NCBI GenBank assembly: GCA_045132035.1
Contig: JBGURM010000031.1
Span: 1-30,996, forward strand
From: UBA2450 sp045132035
GTDB taxonomy: Bacteria > Bacillota_I > Bacilli_A > RFN20 > CAG-826
Reading direction: 5' to 3'
DNA length: 30,996 nt
Numbering within the stretch: position 1 is the first letter of the stretch; every line of letters starts with the position of its first letter. This document shows, one piece after another, positions 1-7,950 of this stretch. The notes below the pieces were generated by a model. The model did no database searches and was not told the origin of the DNA. It saw only the letters and a program-made list of their open reading frames with translations. Made by a program: the position numbers and the translations under genes.

Positions 1-1
1 C

Positions 2-42
2 GTTAATTGAATAATTAATTGCAACTCTTCGGAAAAATAAGT
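2..42 (+). repeat. IS left terminal inverted repeat
   Basis: This 41-bp sequence is the exact reverse complement of 1565-1605. It contains the core TTGCAACTCTTCGG. The mate is listed separately. Confidence 0.92.
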
Positions 43-96
43 TGTTCTTACCTTTTCAGTATAATAAATGCGATGCTTCCTAAGAAAGGAGTAGGC

Positions 97-1389
97 ATGG
101 AAAAACATGAAAAAGGAAGTAAAAAACACATTACAACAATTGATAGATTCAAAATATTAAAATATTTATCTTTAGGCTTTAACATACCAAAAATAGCTAA
201 TCTACTTGGTTATAACAAGACTTCTATTTATAGAGAATTAATACTTAACTCGGTTGTTGAGAATAAAAAACCAAACACTATTCAGGTTGCTCAGTTAAGA
301 AACTGCAAAAATTCTCAAATGTGCCTATCTAAAGGAATTAAAAAATGTTCTAAAACATGTATGAAATACTTAGCTAAAACATGTTCTCTTATAAATAAGC
401 CTTATGAAATATGTAACTTCTGTGAAAGAAAAAATGGCTGCAACCACGAACGATTAATATATCATCCTGAAATTGCTCAAGACACCGCTAAAGAAAGATT
501 TAAAAACGGTAAAACCAAAATCAAATTAAGCGATGAAGAATTAAAACAATTCGATGATTATGTTTCTTCGCTAATCATAAACGGGCAATCTCCTGAAGTG
601 GTTAAATCATATTCTAGTAAAAAAGATTTCCCGGTTTGTAGTCGCACATTAAGAAATTACATCGATAAGGGGTTGTTGACCGCTAAAAATATTGATTTAA
701 GAAGAAAATTGACTATAAGTGTATCAAATAGTTACAACTATCCTCGGACATACTCTCATAATCCGCTTAGAAAAATGGATCATCTTTATGAAGATTATCT
801 TACTTATATCAGGGTTCACCCTAATTTAGTTACATTTCAATGTGACACAGTATTTGGAAAAAGAACCGATAAGAAGTGTCTATTAACAATTCACGCTGAT
901 AAATTACATTTTCAGATGTATATCTTGCTCACTAACAAAACTAGCACAAGGGTTAACCAAGCATTTAAGTCGATAATAGCTAGACTAGGTAAAGAAAGAT
1001 TCTCTAAAGTATTTGCAGTTTTATTAAGCGATAATGGACCTGAATTTGATGATTTATTAAGTCTTGAAATTGACGAAGATGGAGTTGTTCTCTGCCGTAT
1101 CTTCTTTACCAGGGCTTATCGATCTAGTGATAAGGCAGAATGTGAAAGAAATCACGAATTATTCCGCTACATCAAAAAGAAAGGGAAAACTCTAGATACA
1201 CTAGAGGAAGAAGATATTGAGTTAATAAATTCAAATATTAATTCTTATCCAAGGAAATCATTAAATTGGAAGACTCCAATTGAAGCGATGAAAGCTAAGT
1301 TTGGTAGTGATATTGTTTCTCTACTAGGAATCGAAGAAATCAAAAGAAAAGACGTCAATTTAACCGCTAAATTACTCCACCACAAGTAA
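97..1389 (+). CDS. IS30-family transposase
   Basis: DDE transposase of 430 aa that cuts and joins the element ends. An AAGGAG Shine-Dalgarno at 86-91 fixes the start at the ATG at 97; an in-frame ATG at 19 lies inside the terminal repeat and has no ribosome site. The N-terminal region (about residues 10-55) is a helix-turn-helix with the IS30-like pattern ending in TSIYREL. It is followed by a cysteine-rich segment (about residues 75-120, roughly nine Cys and a His), common in Firmicutes IS30 proteins and possibly zinc-binding. The catalytic triad reads D250 (in CDTVFGK), D312 (in SDNGPEF) and E350 (in CERNHE), with E348 as the alternative glutamate. No frameshift is present. A TATAAT at 60-65 may be its promoter -10 box. 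Confidence 0.93.
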   Translation: MEKHEKGSKKHITTIDRFKILKYLSLGFNIPKIANLLGYNKTSIYRELILNSVVENKKPNTIQVAQLRNCKNSQMCLSKGIKKCSKTCMKYLAKTCSLINKPYEICNFCERKNGCNHERLIYHPEIAQDTAKERFKNGKTKIKLSDEELKQFDDYVSSLIINGQSPEVVKSYSSKKDFPVCSRTLRNYIDKGLLTAKNIDLRRKLTISVSNSYNYPRTYSHNPLRKMDHLYEDYLTYIRVHPNLVTFQCDTVFGKRTDKKCLLTIHADKLHFQMYILLTNKTSTRVNQAFKSIIARLGKERFSKVFAVLLSDNGPEFDDLLSLEIDEDGVVLCRIFFTRAYRSSDKAECERNHELFRYIKKKGKTLDTLEEEDIELINSNINSYPRKSLNWKTPIEAMKAKFGSDIVSLLGIEEIKRKDVNLTAKLLHHK

Positions 1390-1407
1390 GCAAGGTTATA
1401 ACGTCTA

Positions 1408-1452
1408 TTAGGAAGCATCTTTATAAATATCGAAGTTGCAATTACTTATTCA
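1408..1452 (-). repeat. Decayed internal copy of the IS end
   Basis: Read on the minus strand, this stretch repeats the left part of the element with mismatches and a roughly 30-bp gap. It holds GAATAAGTAATTGCAACTTC (compare GAATAATTAATTGCAACTCTTC near position 8) followed by a perfect 12-bp GATGCTTCCTAA, which also occurs at 72-83 on the plus strand. It therefore looks like an older right end of the element, left inside when the present right end at 1565-1605 was acquired. The similarity is visible by eye; the history is inference. Confidence 0.6.
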
Positions 1453-1564
1453 GGAATAAGAGGCAACATCCTTTTGCTATGCTTTCTAACTTAAATATAA
1501 CTAGAAAAACGCTTAGTTTTCAAGATAAAAAAGCCCCGCTCCTCACATTATGCGTGTACGCGAG

Positions 1565-1605
1565 ACTTATTTTTCCGAAGAGTTGCAATTAATTATTCAA
1601 TTAAC
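1565..1605 (-). repeat. IS right terminal inverted repeat
   Basis: Exact reverse complement of 2-42. It lies 176 bp downstream of the transposase stop, an unusually long right-hand non-coding tail for an IS30 element. Confidence 0.92.
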
Positions 1606-1623
1606 AATTTGATATCAGTTCTA

Positions 1624-2364
1624 TTACTCAAGTGTTTTATTAATAAATATTGGCATTTGGTAATTCCAACTCGACCAGTCATGGACACTATTTTCATCCC
1701 AGAAATTAAAATCAATGTTAATTCCTTTTTCATATGCAATATTTGCTAGTTCGTAATTTGAATCAATAACTAGATGCTCCCAAGCACCTCTACCCACTAC
1801 CACAATCATTTTCTTTTGGTTAAAAAGGTTGATATATGGATGGTCACTTGGCATATTTCTCAGGCAGTGAACTGGAGAATTCATATAGACATTTTCATCC
1901 CAAAAACCATTAAAGAAACTGGCTATGTCATATTTTCCGCTTAGTCCAATAAACCCACCGAAGAGCTCTGGTCTACGGAAGAAATTGTTACTCGCATGAC
2001 TCGCTCCCATGCTCGCTCCAATGAGATAAGGCTCACAGTATCCTTTCATATTGTCATACACAAATGGAAGGACTTCATTTATCAAATATTGATGATACAT
2101 TTCAAACTTATAAGCACGTTGGCCTCGATCCCAAGAAATTGAAGAAACCGTCTCATCATCATTTGAATCAAGACAAAATAATTTCATCTTTCCGTTTTCT
2201 AGGTAATAACTTAAAGCGTCAATCATTCCGTTATTATAGAAGTCATCACTTTGTTTACTCTGACAAGGAAATGCAATAAAAGCAGGTCCATAATGGCCAT
2301 AAATCTTAATATGCATTTCTCTACCTAGTCGGTCAGAATACCAACTGACTTCTTCATATTTCAT
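1624..2364 (-). CDS. Esterase, alpha/beta-hydrolase (PF00756-like)
   Basis: Predicted serine esterase of 246 aa from the esterase-D/feruloyl-esterase-like superfamily. The nucleophile elbow reads G-A-S-M-G with Ser118, and the C-terminal catalytic histidine is probably H228 in VHDW. The N-terminus (WYSDRLGREM then YGHYG) is typical of this family's start, which supports the chosen ATG. There is no signal peptide, so it is probably cytoplasmic. No Shine-Dalgarno precedes the ATG; an A/T-rich TATTAT box lies about 10 nt upstream, so the transcript may have almost no leader. It is divergent from the permease gene at 2438, and the IS element lies 18 bp beyond its stop. Substrate cannot be inferred; acetyl or other short acyl esters of plant glycans are possible, given the neighbourhood. 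Confidence 0.8.
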   Translation of the reverse strand: MKYEEVSWYSDRLGREMHIKIYGHYGPAFIAFPCQSKQSDDFYNNGMIDALSYYLENGKMKLFCLDSNDDETVSSISWDRGQRAYKFEMYHQYLINEVLPFVYDNMKGYCEPYLIGASMGASHASNNFFRRPELFGGFIGLSGKYDIASFFNGFWDENVYMNSPVHCLRNMPSDHPYINLFNQKKMIVVVGRGAWEHLVIDSNYELANIAYEKGINIDFNFWDENSVHDWSSWNYQMPIFINKTLE

Positions 2365-2393
2365 CTTAACAACATAATAACATAATATTATTG

Positions 2394-2423
2394 TTGTTTT
2401 TCAAAAAAATAAGAGCATAATAT
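2394..2423 (+). promoter_or_regulatory. Putative promoter of the permease gene
   Basis: TTGTTT (2394-2399), an 18-nt spacer and TAATAT (2418-2423). Transcription would begin near 2430, only about 8 nt before the ATG at 2438, and there is no Shine-Dalgarno. Confidence 0.4.
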
Positions 2424-2437
2424 CGTTTGGTTTAATT

Positions 2438-3739
2438 ATGATTGCGACAATTATTATTGCTGTTACAACATTTGTGTTAATTACTCTATCAATCTTACTA
2501 TTCCCTCATATTAGAATTGGAAGGTTTAGATTAGATACTTACTGGATTATTGCCACTATTGGGGCAATTATTTTACTTGCTACTTCTTTATCACCAATAA
2601 ATGAAGTATTTGCACAGCTAACAAGTAATAACGAAGTCAATCCACTTAAAATCATTGTGTTATTTTTCTCAATGACCTTCTTATCAATCTTTCTTGATGA
2701 AACAGGTTTATTTAGATATTTAGCAAAGCTAGCCACCAAAAAAGCAAAAAATAGTCAGATACTTTTATTCTTCATTTTTTACTTTTTAACTTCTGTCTTA
2801 ACCGTGTTCACTTCTAACGACATTGTTATCCTCACTCTCACTCCATTTATTTGTTTCTTTTGTAAGAACACTAAAATCAACCCACTTCCATATTTAATCG
2901 CAGAATTTGCCGCTGCTAATACATGGTCAATGATGTTCATTATTGGTAATCCCACCAATATCTATTTAGCTACATCCGCAAATATTGATTTTATTAGTTA
3001 TTTCAAAGTAATGGCATTACCAACTTTAGCCGCTGGATTAGTTGAATTAGCAATTATATTCTTACTATTTAGAAAACAGTTACTCACAAAAATTGAAGTT
3101 ACTGAAGACGATTTCCATATTGAAAGCAAATTTGATCTTTGGGTTGGGGTTGTCCACTTAGCAATTTGCTTAGTGTTCTTAATCATCTCCTCATATATCA
3201 ATATTGAAATGTGGATTGTTTCATTAAGCTGCGCTGGTTCGCTGATGATATTTAACTTAATCACTAGAATCGTCACTAAGAAAAATTGGATATATATCAC
3301 TGAATCTTTAAGAAGACTTCCATATCAATTAATCCCATTTTTCTTATCAATGTTCATTATTGTTGTAGCGTTAAACACTCAAGGCATTTCTGAACAAATA
3401 GCGGGTTTCCTATATCATGGACCAATCGTTTTTGTTTATGGAACAGCTTCCTATTTATCCGCAAATATCATCAACAACATTCCAATGAGCATATTGTTTG
3501 CTAACCTGATGAATGGACTTACTGGAGTTCAATATACTCAAGCAGTCTATTCCACTATTATCGGTAGTAATATTGGTGCTTTCTTAACTCCACTTGGTGC
3601 ATTAGCGGGTATTATGTTCTCTGCTTTACTTATGAAGCAAGAAATCAAATATTCTTTTGCTAGTTTCATAAAATATGGAGTAATTATCTCTATTCCTACT
3701 ATCGGAGTAGCCTTATTAGTGCTATTTTTTCTTGTCTAA
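2438..3739 (+). CDS. ArsB/NhaD/SLC13-type ion transporter permease
   Basis: Integral membrane protein of 433 aa with about 11 hydrophobic segments, in the ion-transporter superfamily that includes ArsB, NhaD and the SLC13 carboxylate carriers. Two family signatures are visible: FTSNDIVILTLTP around residues 128-140 and GNPTNIYLA around residues 170-178. In these families the two hairpins meet in the middle of the membrane and form the substrate site. The substrate is unknown: an anion, a dicarboxylate or Na+/H+ exchange would all fit the fold. No ArsR or ArsA gene is adjacent, which argues against a dedicated arsenite pump. The start codon has no Shine-Dalgarno. The next gene follows in the same direction after 62 bp but seems to have its own promoter. 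Confidence 0.78.
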   Translation: MIATIIIAVTTFVLITLSILLFPHIRIGRFRLDTYWIIATIGAIILLATSLSPINEVFAQLTSNNEVNPLKIIVLFFSMTFLSIFLDETGLFRYLAKLATKKAKNSQILLFFIFYFLTSVLTVFTSNDIVILTLTPFICFFCKNTKINPLPYLIAEFAAANTWSMMFIIGNPTNIYLATSANIDFISYFKVMALPTLAAGLVELAIIFLLFRKQLLTKIEVTEDDFHIESKFDLWVGVVHLAICLVFLIISSYINIEMWIVSLSCAGSLMIFNLITRIVTKKNWIYITESLRRLPYQLIPFFLSMFIIVVALNTQGISEQIAGFLYHGPIVFVYGTASYLSANIINNIPMSILFANLMNGLTGVQYTQAVYSTIIGSNIGAFLTPLGALAGIMFSALLMKQEIKYSFASFIKYGVIISIPTIGVALLVLFFLV

Positions 3740-3762
3740 CTCTTAAAAAAATATCAAAACTT

Positions 3763-3800
3763 CAATAATACAAATATAATAGTATTGTTGAGGTTAGACA
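3763..3800 (+). promoter_or_regulatory. Promoter -10 box inside an inverted repeat
   Basis: A TATAAT (3775-3780) sits in the loop of an imperfect 9-bp inverted repeat (CAATAATAC with GTATTGTTG, one G-T pair). A GAGG ribosome site follows about 8 nt before the ATG at 3802. The repeat could be an operator or a leader hairpin that covers the ribosome site. No convincing -35 box is visible. Confidence 0.35.
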
Positions 3801-3801
3801 T

Positions 3802-6438
3802 ATGAACATGACAATTATCATAATTTTAGCGGTCTCTTTCGCTGTTTTAGCATCTATGCTTGCTATCATTGTTTTTAGGTATCTTAGATACAAATTCATT
3901 GGAAGTGTAGCGGCATATATCGCAATTAGCTATTTAGTGTGTTTAACGTATGCTTTATACGCTAACTTCAATCCAATGCCAACAATGGTTGAGGGAGTTT
4001 TAACACCTGCTAAAATTGGAGACCCTTGGATTGTTGTTGCTACCTCATTATTTGATGCTTTAAAAATGATGGCGGTTGCCTTTGATAAAGAAAAGATTGG
4101 TTTATTCATCGAATCTGAAGAATTCATTAATCGTATCTTTGGATATGGCTATGTTACAGTGTCTGCAACCGCATTATTTTGTACCTCATTATCAGTCATC
4201 ATCAGCTACGCTCATAACTTTGTTGTTAGAGCAAGTACAGCCTTTAGAACTATATTTGGAAAAAAAGATATTATCTTCTTATTTACTGATACAAAAGTAA
4301 CTATTACTTCCCGTTTAGCAGAAGAACTTAAAAAAGATGGTCACGTTGTTATCGTTTATCTATCTAGAGCAAGCCAAAAAACTCAAGAAGGAACAGAATA
4401 TAAAGATAATCTTCTCTCTAAAGGAATTGACACTAGAGTGGAAGTATATGGTCGCGGGATCGCGGATCTCATCTTTAATCGTGGTTTCACCATCGATGTA
4501 ATAAAAAACAAATTACATCTATTTAATAAAAACAAAGCAAGAAAAAGATATGTCTATGGCCTATTCTCTGAAGATGATTCTTCAATCGATATGGCTAATC
4601 ACTTTAAAAAAGCAGTTACCACTAATAGTTATTTTAAAAAGATTAGAAGAAGCATTTATTTTGATGTTAACTATCGAAACGAAGATGCAGTTAATGACTT
4701 AATTAATGACCTAAAAGATAAGAAAATAGGGGCGTATATCACTCTTTCAAATATTATCGGAATTGATAAAGTTATCAACTCAAACAATAAGGTAGTCGCC
4801 TCTTTTGTTAAAAGGAATAAGATTTCTGATGATTCGCTTGGTTATTTATTGAGTCACTTTGATAACAACATTGAGTCTGTAATTAACCCAGATAAAAAGT
4901 TAGATAAATGGTCACAAGAATTATATAGATTACTTAAATCTCCAGAAACTAGAGATAGAGATATTGATCCAATTGAAAACTTTAAGATTTTCTTAACTTA
5001 TCAAGATAGTGATATTGATATTTCTAATGGTTATTCTGTTTCCACTCTTCAAATCATCAATACTCTTTCTGAATATGACATGATTTCTAGCGATTTCATC
5101 CTTAATAACCAAATTACTAACTTTGTTAAAATCGATAAAGACAACCTTAAAGATATTGATAAAGAAAACAAATATATGCACGTCACCTTTGTTGGATTTG
5201 GCAAAATCAATCGCCCAATCTTTAACAAGATGACATTCGCATATCAATTATGGGGAGATAACACTAATAAAGTTAACTACCATATCTTAGATATGTACTC
5301 TGATTCTTTTGTTGAAACTTCCACTAACGACTACACCAATATCGCTAAAGCAAAAGAAAGTACAACTTATCTCCCATATCTTTATAGTGTTAAAGCAGAA
5401 TGTTCAGGACAAGATTTAACAAACTATCGAGTCATTGAAAACTACATCGAAGAAGCTTTTAAAGACGAGAATAGATTTAACGACAAAGGATTTGAAATCT
5501 TTGTTATTTCAGTTATGAACACAACCACCAGTGTTCAAATTGCTATTTCATTAAGAAAAGCTATTAGTAAATTCATTACTGATACTCGTAAAGCACTTAA
5601 GACTGTTATCTTCGTGAAAATTGGTAATACCAGTGTTTCTGAAAGTTATTTCTCTAACTGTAATTTCATTAAGAGTCAACAATCAATTAATGATGGATTT
5701 TTATTTGATGAATCAAAGGGAAGAACTGTTGCTCCAATTGTTTCCTTTGGTGAAAACGCTCTTATGTCTAAATATATTTCTTCAACCAACCAATTCCTTA
5801 CTGATGTTGGTAAGACTGCGTTAGAAGCGTATCACGGCAAAGAGAAGGTCAATTTAATTAGAAAAGATTGGTTATTAAGTGGAAAGAACTCAGTTCTTGT
5901 TAACACTATGCCAACATTCTCCATTAAACCAAAACTCGCATTATTAGGTTATCACCTTGATAAAGACTTCCACCTTGTTGAAAAAGGATTCAAAGAATAT
6001 ATCGAATCAGTTGAAGCCTTAAAATTAAGAAGTGATAAAGAAGAACCACTTGAATATAATGACACCAACTATCCACAAAACATCAAATGTTTAGCGCAAT
6101 TAGAGCATAACCGTTGGTTAGTGTCCAACTATATCGTTCATCAAAGTAATCAATGGGGATTTGATGAATTCAAAAAGAGCTTCGAAATAAAGAAAGGTAA
6201 ACCATATTTCAAATCTAAATCAGATGGCTACGCTAAACACGTAGGTATGATTACAAACGAAGGATTAATCAAGTTAAGAGATGAAGGCATTGAAAAGTGG
6301 AAAGAAATAGTCGGAGATAATGAAGAACTCTACTTAGCCGCAAAAGTTGGAATGTATAAATTCACTCTTACTTATGACACTAATGCAATGAGATGCATGT
6401 TCGAAGTCTTACAAAACCCAGAACATGAGCAAAAATAA
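3802..6438 (+). CDS. Membrane protein with two Rossmann-like domains and RyR-like C-terminus
   Basis: An 878-aa protein. Hydrophobic segments lie at about residues 4-26, 33-53 and 115-137, with a further weakly hydrophobic stretch near 78-95. A large cytoplasmic part follows. A first alpha/beta domain starts near residue 152 (DIIFLFTDTK), and a second begins at 460 with VTFVGFGKINRPIF, resembling the glycine-rich turn of TrkA-N/RCK nucleotide-binding domains. The C-terminal 110 residues begin with LAQLEHNRWLVSNY (764-777) and continue to a KHVG..T..GL.KLRDEG segment, the pattern of prokaryotic RyR domains. The order membrane-Rossmann-Rossmann recalls ion-channel regulators of the CASTOR/POLLUX or Kch type, but no TVGYG-like filter is present, so it is unlikely to be a potassium-selective pore. 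A GAGG ribosome site supports the start. The domain names are from pattern recognition only. Confidence 0.6.
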   Translation: MNMTIIIILAVSFAVLASMLAIIVFRYLRYKFIGSVAAYIAISYLVCLTYALYANFNPMPTMVEGVLTPAKIGDPWIVVATSLFDALKMMAVAFDKEKIGLFIESEEFINRIFGYGYVTVSATALFCTSLSVIISYAHNFVVRASTAFRTIFGKKDIIFLFTDTKVTITSRLAEELKKDGHVVIVYLSRASQKTQEGTEYKDNLLSKGIDTRVEVYGRGIADLIFNRGFTIDVIKNKLHLFNKNKARKRYVYGLFSEDDSSIDMANHFKKAVTTNSYFKKIRRSIYFDVNYRNEDAVNDLINDLKDKKIGAYITLSNIIGIDKVINSNNKVVASFVKRNKISDDSLGYLLSHFDNNIESVINPDKKLDKWSQELYRLLKSPETRDRDIDPIENFKIFLTYQDSDIDISNGYSVSTLQIINTLSEYDMISSDFILNNQITNFVKIDKDNLKDIDKENKYMHVTFVGFGKINRPIFNKMTFAYQLWGDNTNKVNYHILDMYSDSFVETSTNDYTNIAKAKESTTYLPYLYSVKAECSGQDLTNYRVIENYIEEAFKDENRFNDKGFEIFVISVMNTTTSVQIAISLRKAISKFITDTRKALKTVIFVKIGNTSVSESYFSNCNFIKSQQSINDGFLFDESKGRTVAPIVSFGENALMSKYISSTNQFLTDVGKTALEAYHGKEKVNLIRKDWLLSGKNSVLVNTMPTFSIKPKLALLGYHLDKDFHLVEKGFKEYIESVEALKLRSDKEEPLEYNDTNYPQNIKCLAQLEHNRWLVSNYIVHQSNQWGFDEFKKSFEIKKGKPYFKSKSDGYAKHVGMITNEGLIKLRDEGIEKWKEIVGDNEELYLAAKVGMYKFTLTYDTNAMRCMFEVLQNPEHEQK

Positions 6439-6450
6439 AGCGTTTTATTT
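6433..6450. terminator. Weak AT hairpin between convergent genes
   Basis: AAATAAA (6433-6439) pairs with TTTATTT (6444-6450) around a GCGT loop and covers the stop codons of both convergent genes, which are only 6 bp apart. The stem is purely A-T, so termination here is doubtful. Confidence 0.25.
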
Positions 6451-7497
6451 ATCAAAATTGAAATCAGTTTTTGTAACTCCATCTCCATAAATTGTTTTGA
6501 AATCATTTTTCATTGAGATGATGTTATATTTTGCATCTTCCCACGCTGCTTTTCTTTTTGCAGTTTCTTCTAAATTTGCGTGGTCTCTAGCGTCATCATC
6601 TGCGATTAACATGAAGACTTCAGTTTTGTAAGTCGTGTTGCTCTTGCAGTAATTGTGCATTGCACTATCACCACTTGAGTTACCAAACGAGAGAACTGGG
6701 ATTTTACCAATCTCTTGAGAGATTTGTTTAACTTTGTTTGTTTTTAAGTTCTTGATAATTAATTCATCAGTTCTAACTAATTGTTCGCCAGGTTTCATCG
6801 TGTAATCAACACCATCTTCATCACCTTGACCAGTAGACTTTAAGACAACATCCATTCCAATAACACGATTTGGTTCAATGTTGATGGAATCCACTAAAGC
6901 ACGGCATATATACCTATCTGAACCAGAAACAACATAACAAGTGAAGTCGTTAGCGTTTAAATAATCAAACACTTGTAACATTGGTTTATAGAAGCTTTCA
7001 GCATAAGTCATTCCACTAAATCCGTTAGCGGATGTTTTCGCGTATTTTTTTGTATAAGCATCAAATTCACTGACAGTCATTCCAGCATAGGCTTTCGCTG
7101 CAGCACGAGCGTGGACCATATCGAAGTGATCTGGGAGTTTGGTTCCGTTTCTAACAAAGTCTCTAATATTTTGCGCAGCAGCGACAACATCAGGATCTTT
7201 ATTCGTGTAAGTAGGATCATCTAAACCACGATATTCAAGCATATTGTATTCAAAATATGTTGGATAGAGTTCGCCAATAAATGTTCCATCCATATCAAAG
7301 GTCGCAATTCTATCTTTAACAGGGATGAAGTTCTTTGAACTTTTATTGGTGACATCTTTAACATAATTTTCTAAAACAGTTAGAGAATCACATTTGTTCC
7401 ATAAGGTAAGGTAGTTTTTCTCAGGTTGACTATTATTACAACTTGTAATGGCTAATAATGACGATAATAAGGTGAGTGTTAATAAACATTTTTTCAT
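6445..7497 (-). CDS. HAD-superfamily phosphatase, secreted lipoprotein
   Basis: Predicted phosphohydrolase of 350 aa tethered outside the cell. The signal sequence ends in a lipobox (LLAITSC, Cys about residue 20). HAD motif I is DMDGT with the nucleophile D68 and acid/base D70; motif II is VVSGSD; motif IV is SFGNSSGDSAM. The long insertion between motifs I and II (about 120 residues) would form the cap. The start is the ATG at 7497, preceded by GAGG about 10 nt upstream; an upstream in-frame ATG at 7530 would put 11 polar residues before the signal peptide and has no ribosome site. A role in scavenging phosphate from external phosphomonoesters is plausible, as for other lipoprotein acid phosphatases, but the substrate is not shown. 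Confidence 0.8.
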   Translation of the reverse strand: MKKCLLTLTLLSSLLAITSCNNSQPEKNYLTLWNKCDSLTVLENYVKDVTNKSSKNFIPVKDRIATFDMDGTFIGELYPTYFEYNMLEYRGLDDPTYTNKDPDVVAAAQNIRDFVRNGTKLPDHFDMVHARAAAKAYAGMTVSEFDAYTKKYAKTSANGFSGMTYAESFYKPMLQVFDYLNANDFTCYVVSGSDRYICRALVDSINIEPNRVIGMDVVLKSTGQGDEDGVDYTMKPGEQLVRTDELIIKNLKTNKVKQISQEIGKIPVLSFGNSSGDSAMHNYCKSNTTYKTEVFMLIADDDARDHANLEETAKRKAAWEDAKYNIISMKNDFKTIYGDGVTKTDFNFDK

Positions 7498-7704
7498 AAT
7501 TTTGCCTCGATTATTTGCATATTTTATCATAACGACGGTAAAAGAGAAGATAAACTTGCTAAATTATCTATTGATAATTACAATATTAGATACTTCCTAT
7601 GGTATTATCATATCACAAATTTTTCATTAATGATTATCAGCCTTGATAACATTAAGATTTTTAAATATTTTCATAAAATACGTCATTTCTTGCGCATTAT
7701 TAAC

Positions 7705-7734
7705 CAAAAAGGACCACCATTATAAGTGATCCTT
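7705..7734 (-). terminator. Rho-independent terminator of the galactanase operon
   Basis: On the minus strand a 9-bp stem (AAGGATCAC with GTGGTCCTT, one wobble pair) closes an 8-nt loop and is followed by TTTTT. It lies just after the small membrane protein gene, so it ends the long minus-strand unit. Confidence 0.8.
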
Positions 7735-7740
7735 AATATG

Positions 7741-7947
7741 TTAATGTGTTTTGTTATAGTAATATCCAACAAATATTAATGCGACTGTCGCGAAGGCTAA
7801 TGCAATCAGTATTGAGGCTAGAACATATACCCAAATTGGTAACTTCTTTAAATATTCTTGTTTCTTTACCAAGTAGCCAAATATAACCGCTATACCCGCT
7901 AAAGTAACGCCTCCAAAACTAAGTCCAAGAATATAGAATATATTCAT
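7741..7947 (-). CDS. Small two-helix membrane protein
   Basis: A 68-aa protein with two transmembrane helices (about residues 4-27 and 38-62), a short charged loop between them (KKQEYLKK) and a polar tail. The ATG follows the stop of the GH53 gene after 3 bp with no clear Shine-Dalgarno, so translation is probably coupled to it. A strong terminator follows directly, making this the last gene of the operon. I do not recognise a family. It could be a small helper of the transporter or of lipoprotein handling, or simply a conserved membrane peptide; no function is assigned. Confidence 0.6.
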   Translation of the reverse strand: MNIFYILGLSFGGVTLAGIAVIFGYLVKKQEYLKKLPIWVYVLASILIALAFATVALIFVGYYYNKTH

Positions 7948-7950
7948 AAA

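Larger units (their letters stand above)
2..1605 (+). mobile_element. IS30-family insertion sequence, complete
   Basis: A 1604-bp element bounded by a perfect 41-bp inverted repeat (2-42 and 1565-1605) that encloses a single transposase gene. The bases just outside (1 and 1606) do not pair, so the repeat ends there. Only one base of left flank is visible, so a target duplication cannot be tested. The two identical ends and the intact reading frame point to a recent, probably active copy. The window starts almost exactly at the element, which fits a contig breaking at a multicopy repeat (inference). Confidence 0.9.

Noticed and set aside
1..1608. Target-site duplication of the IS element
   Set aside because: Only one base of left flank is available, so no duplication can be shown.
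2438..3739. Dedicated arsenite efflux pump
   Set aside because: The fold matches ArsB-like transporters, but no arsR, arsC or arsA gene is near and the motifs are common to the whole superfamily.
7531..7740. Possible RNA gene or riboswitch between the phosphatase and the small membrane protein gene
   Set aside because: Apart from the terminator at 7705-7734 the stretch is AT-rich with no tRNA-like or conserved aptamer pattern visible by eye.
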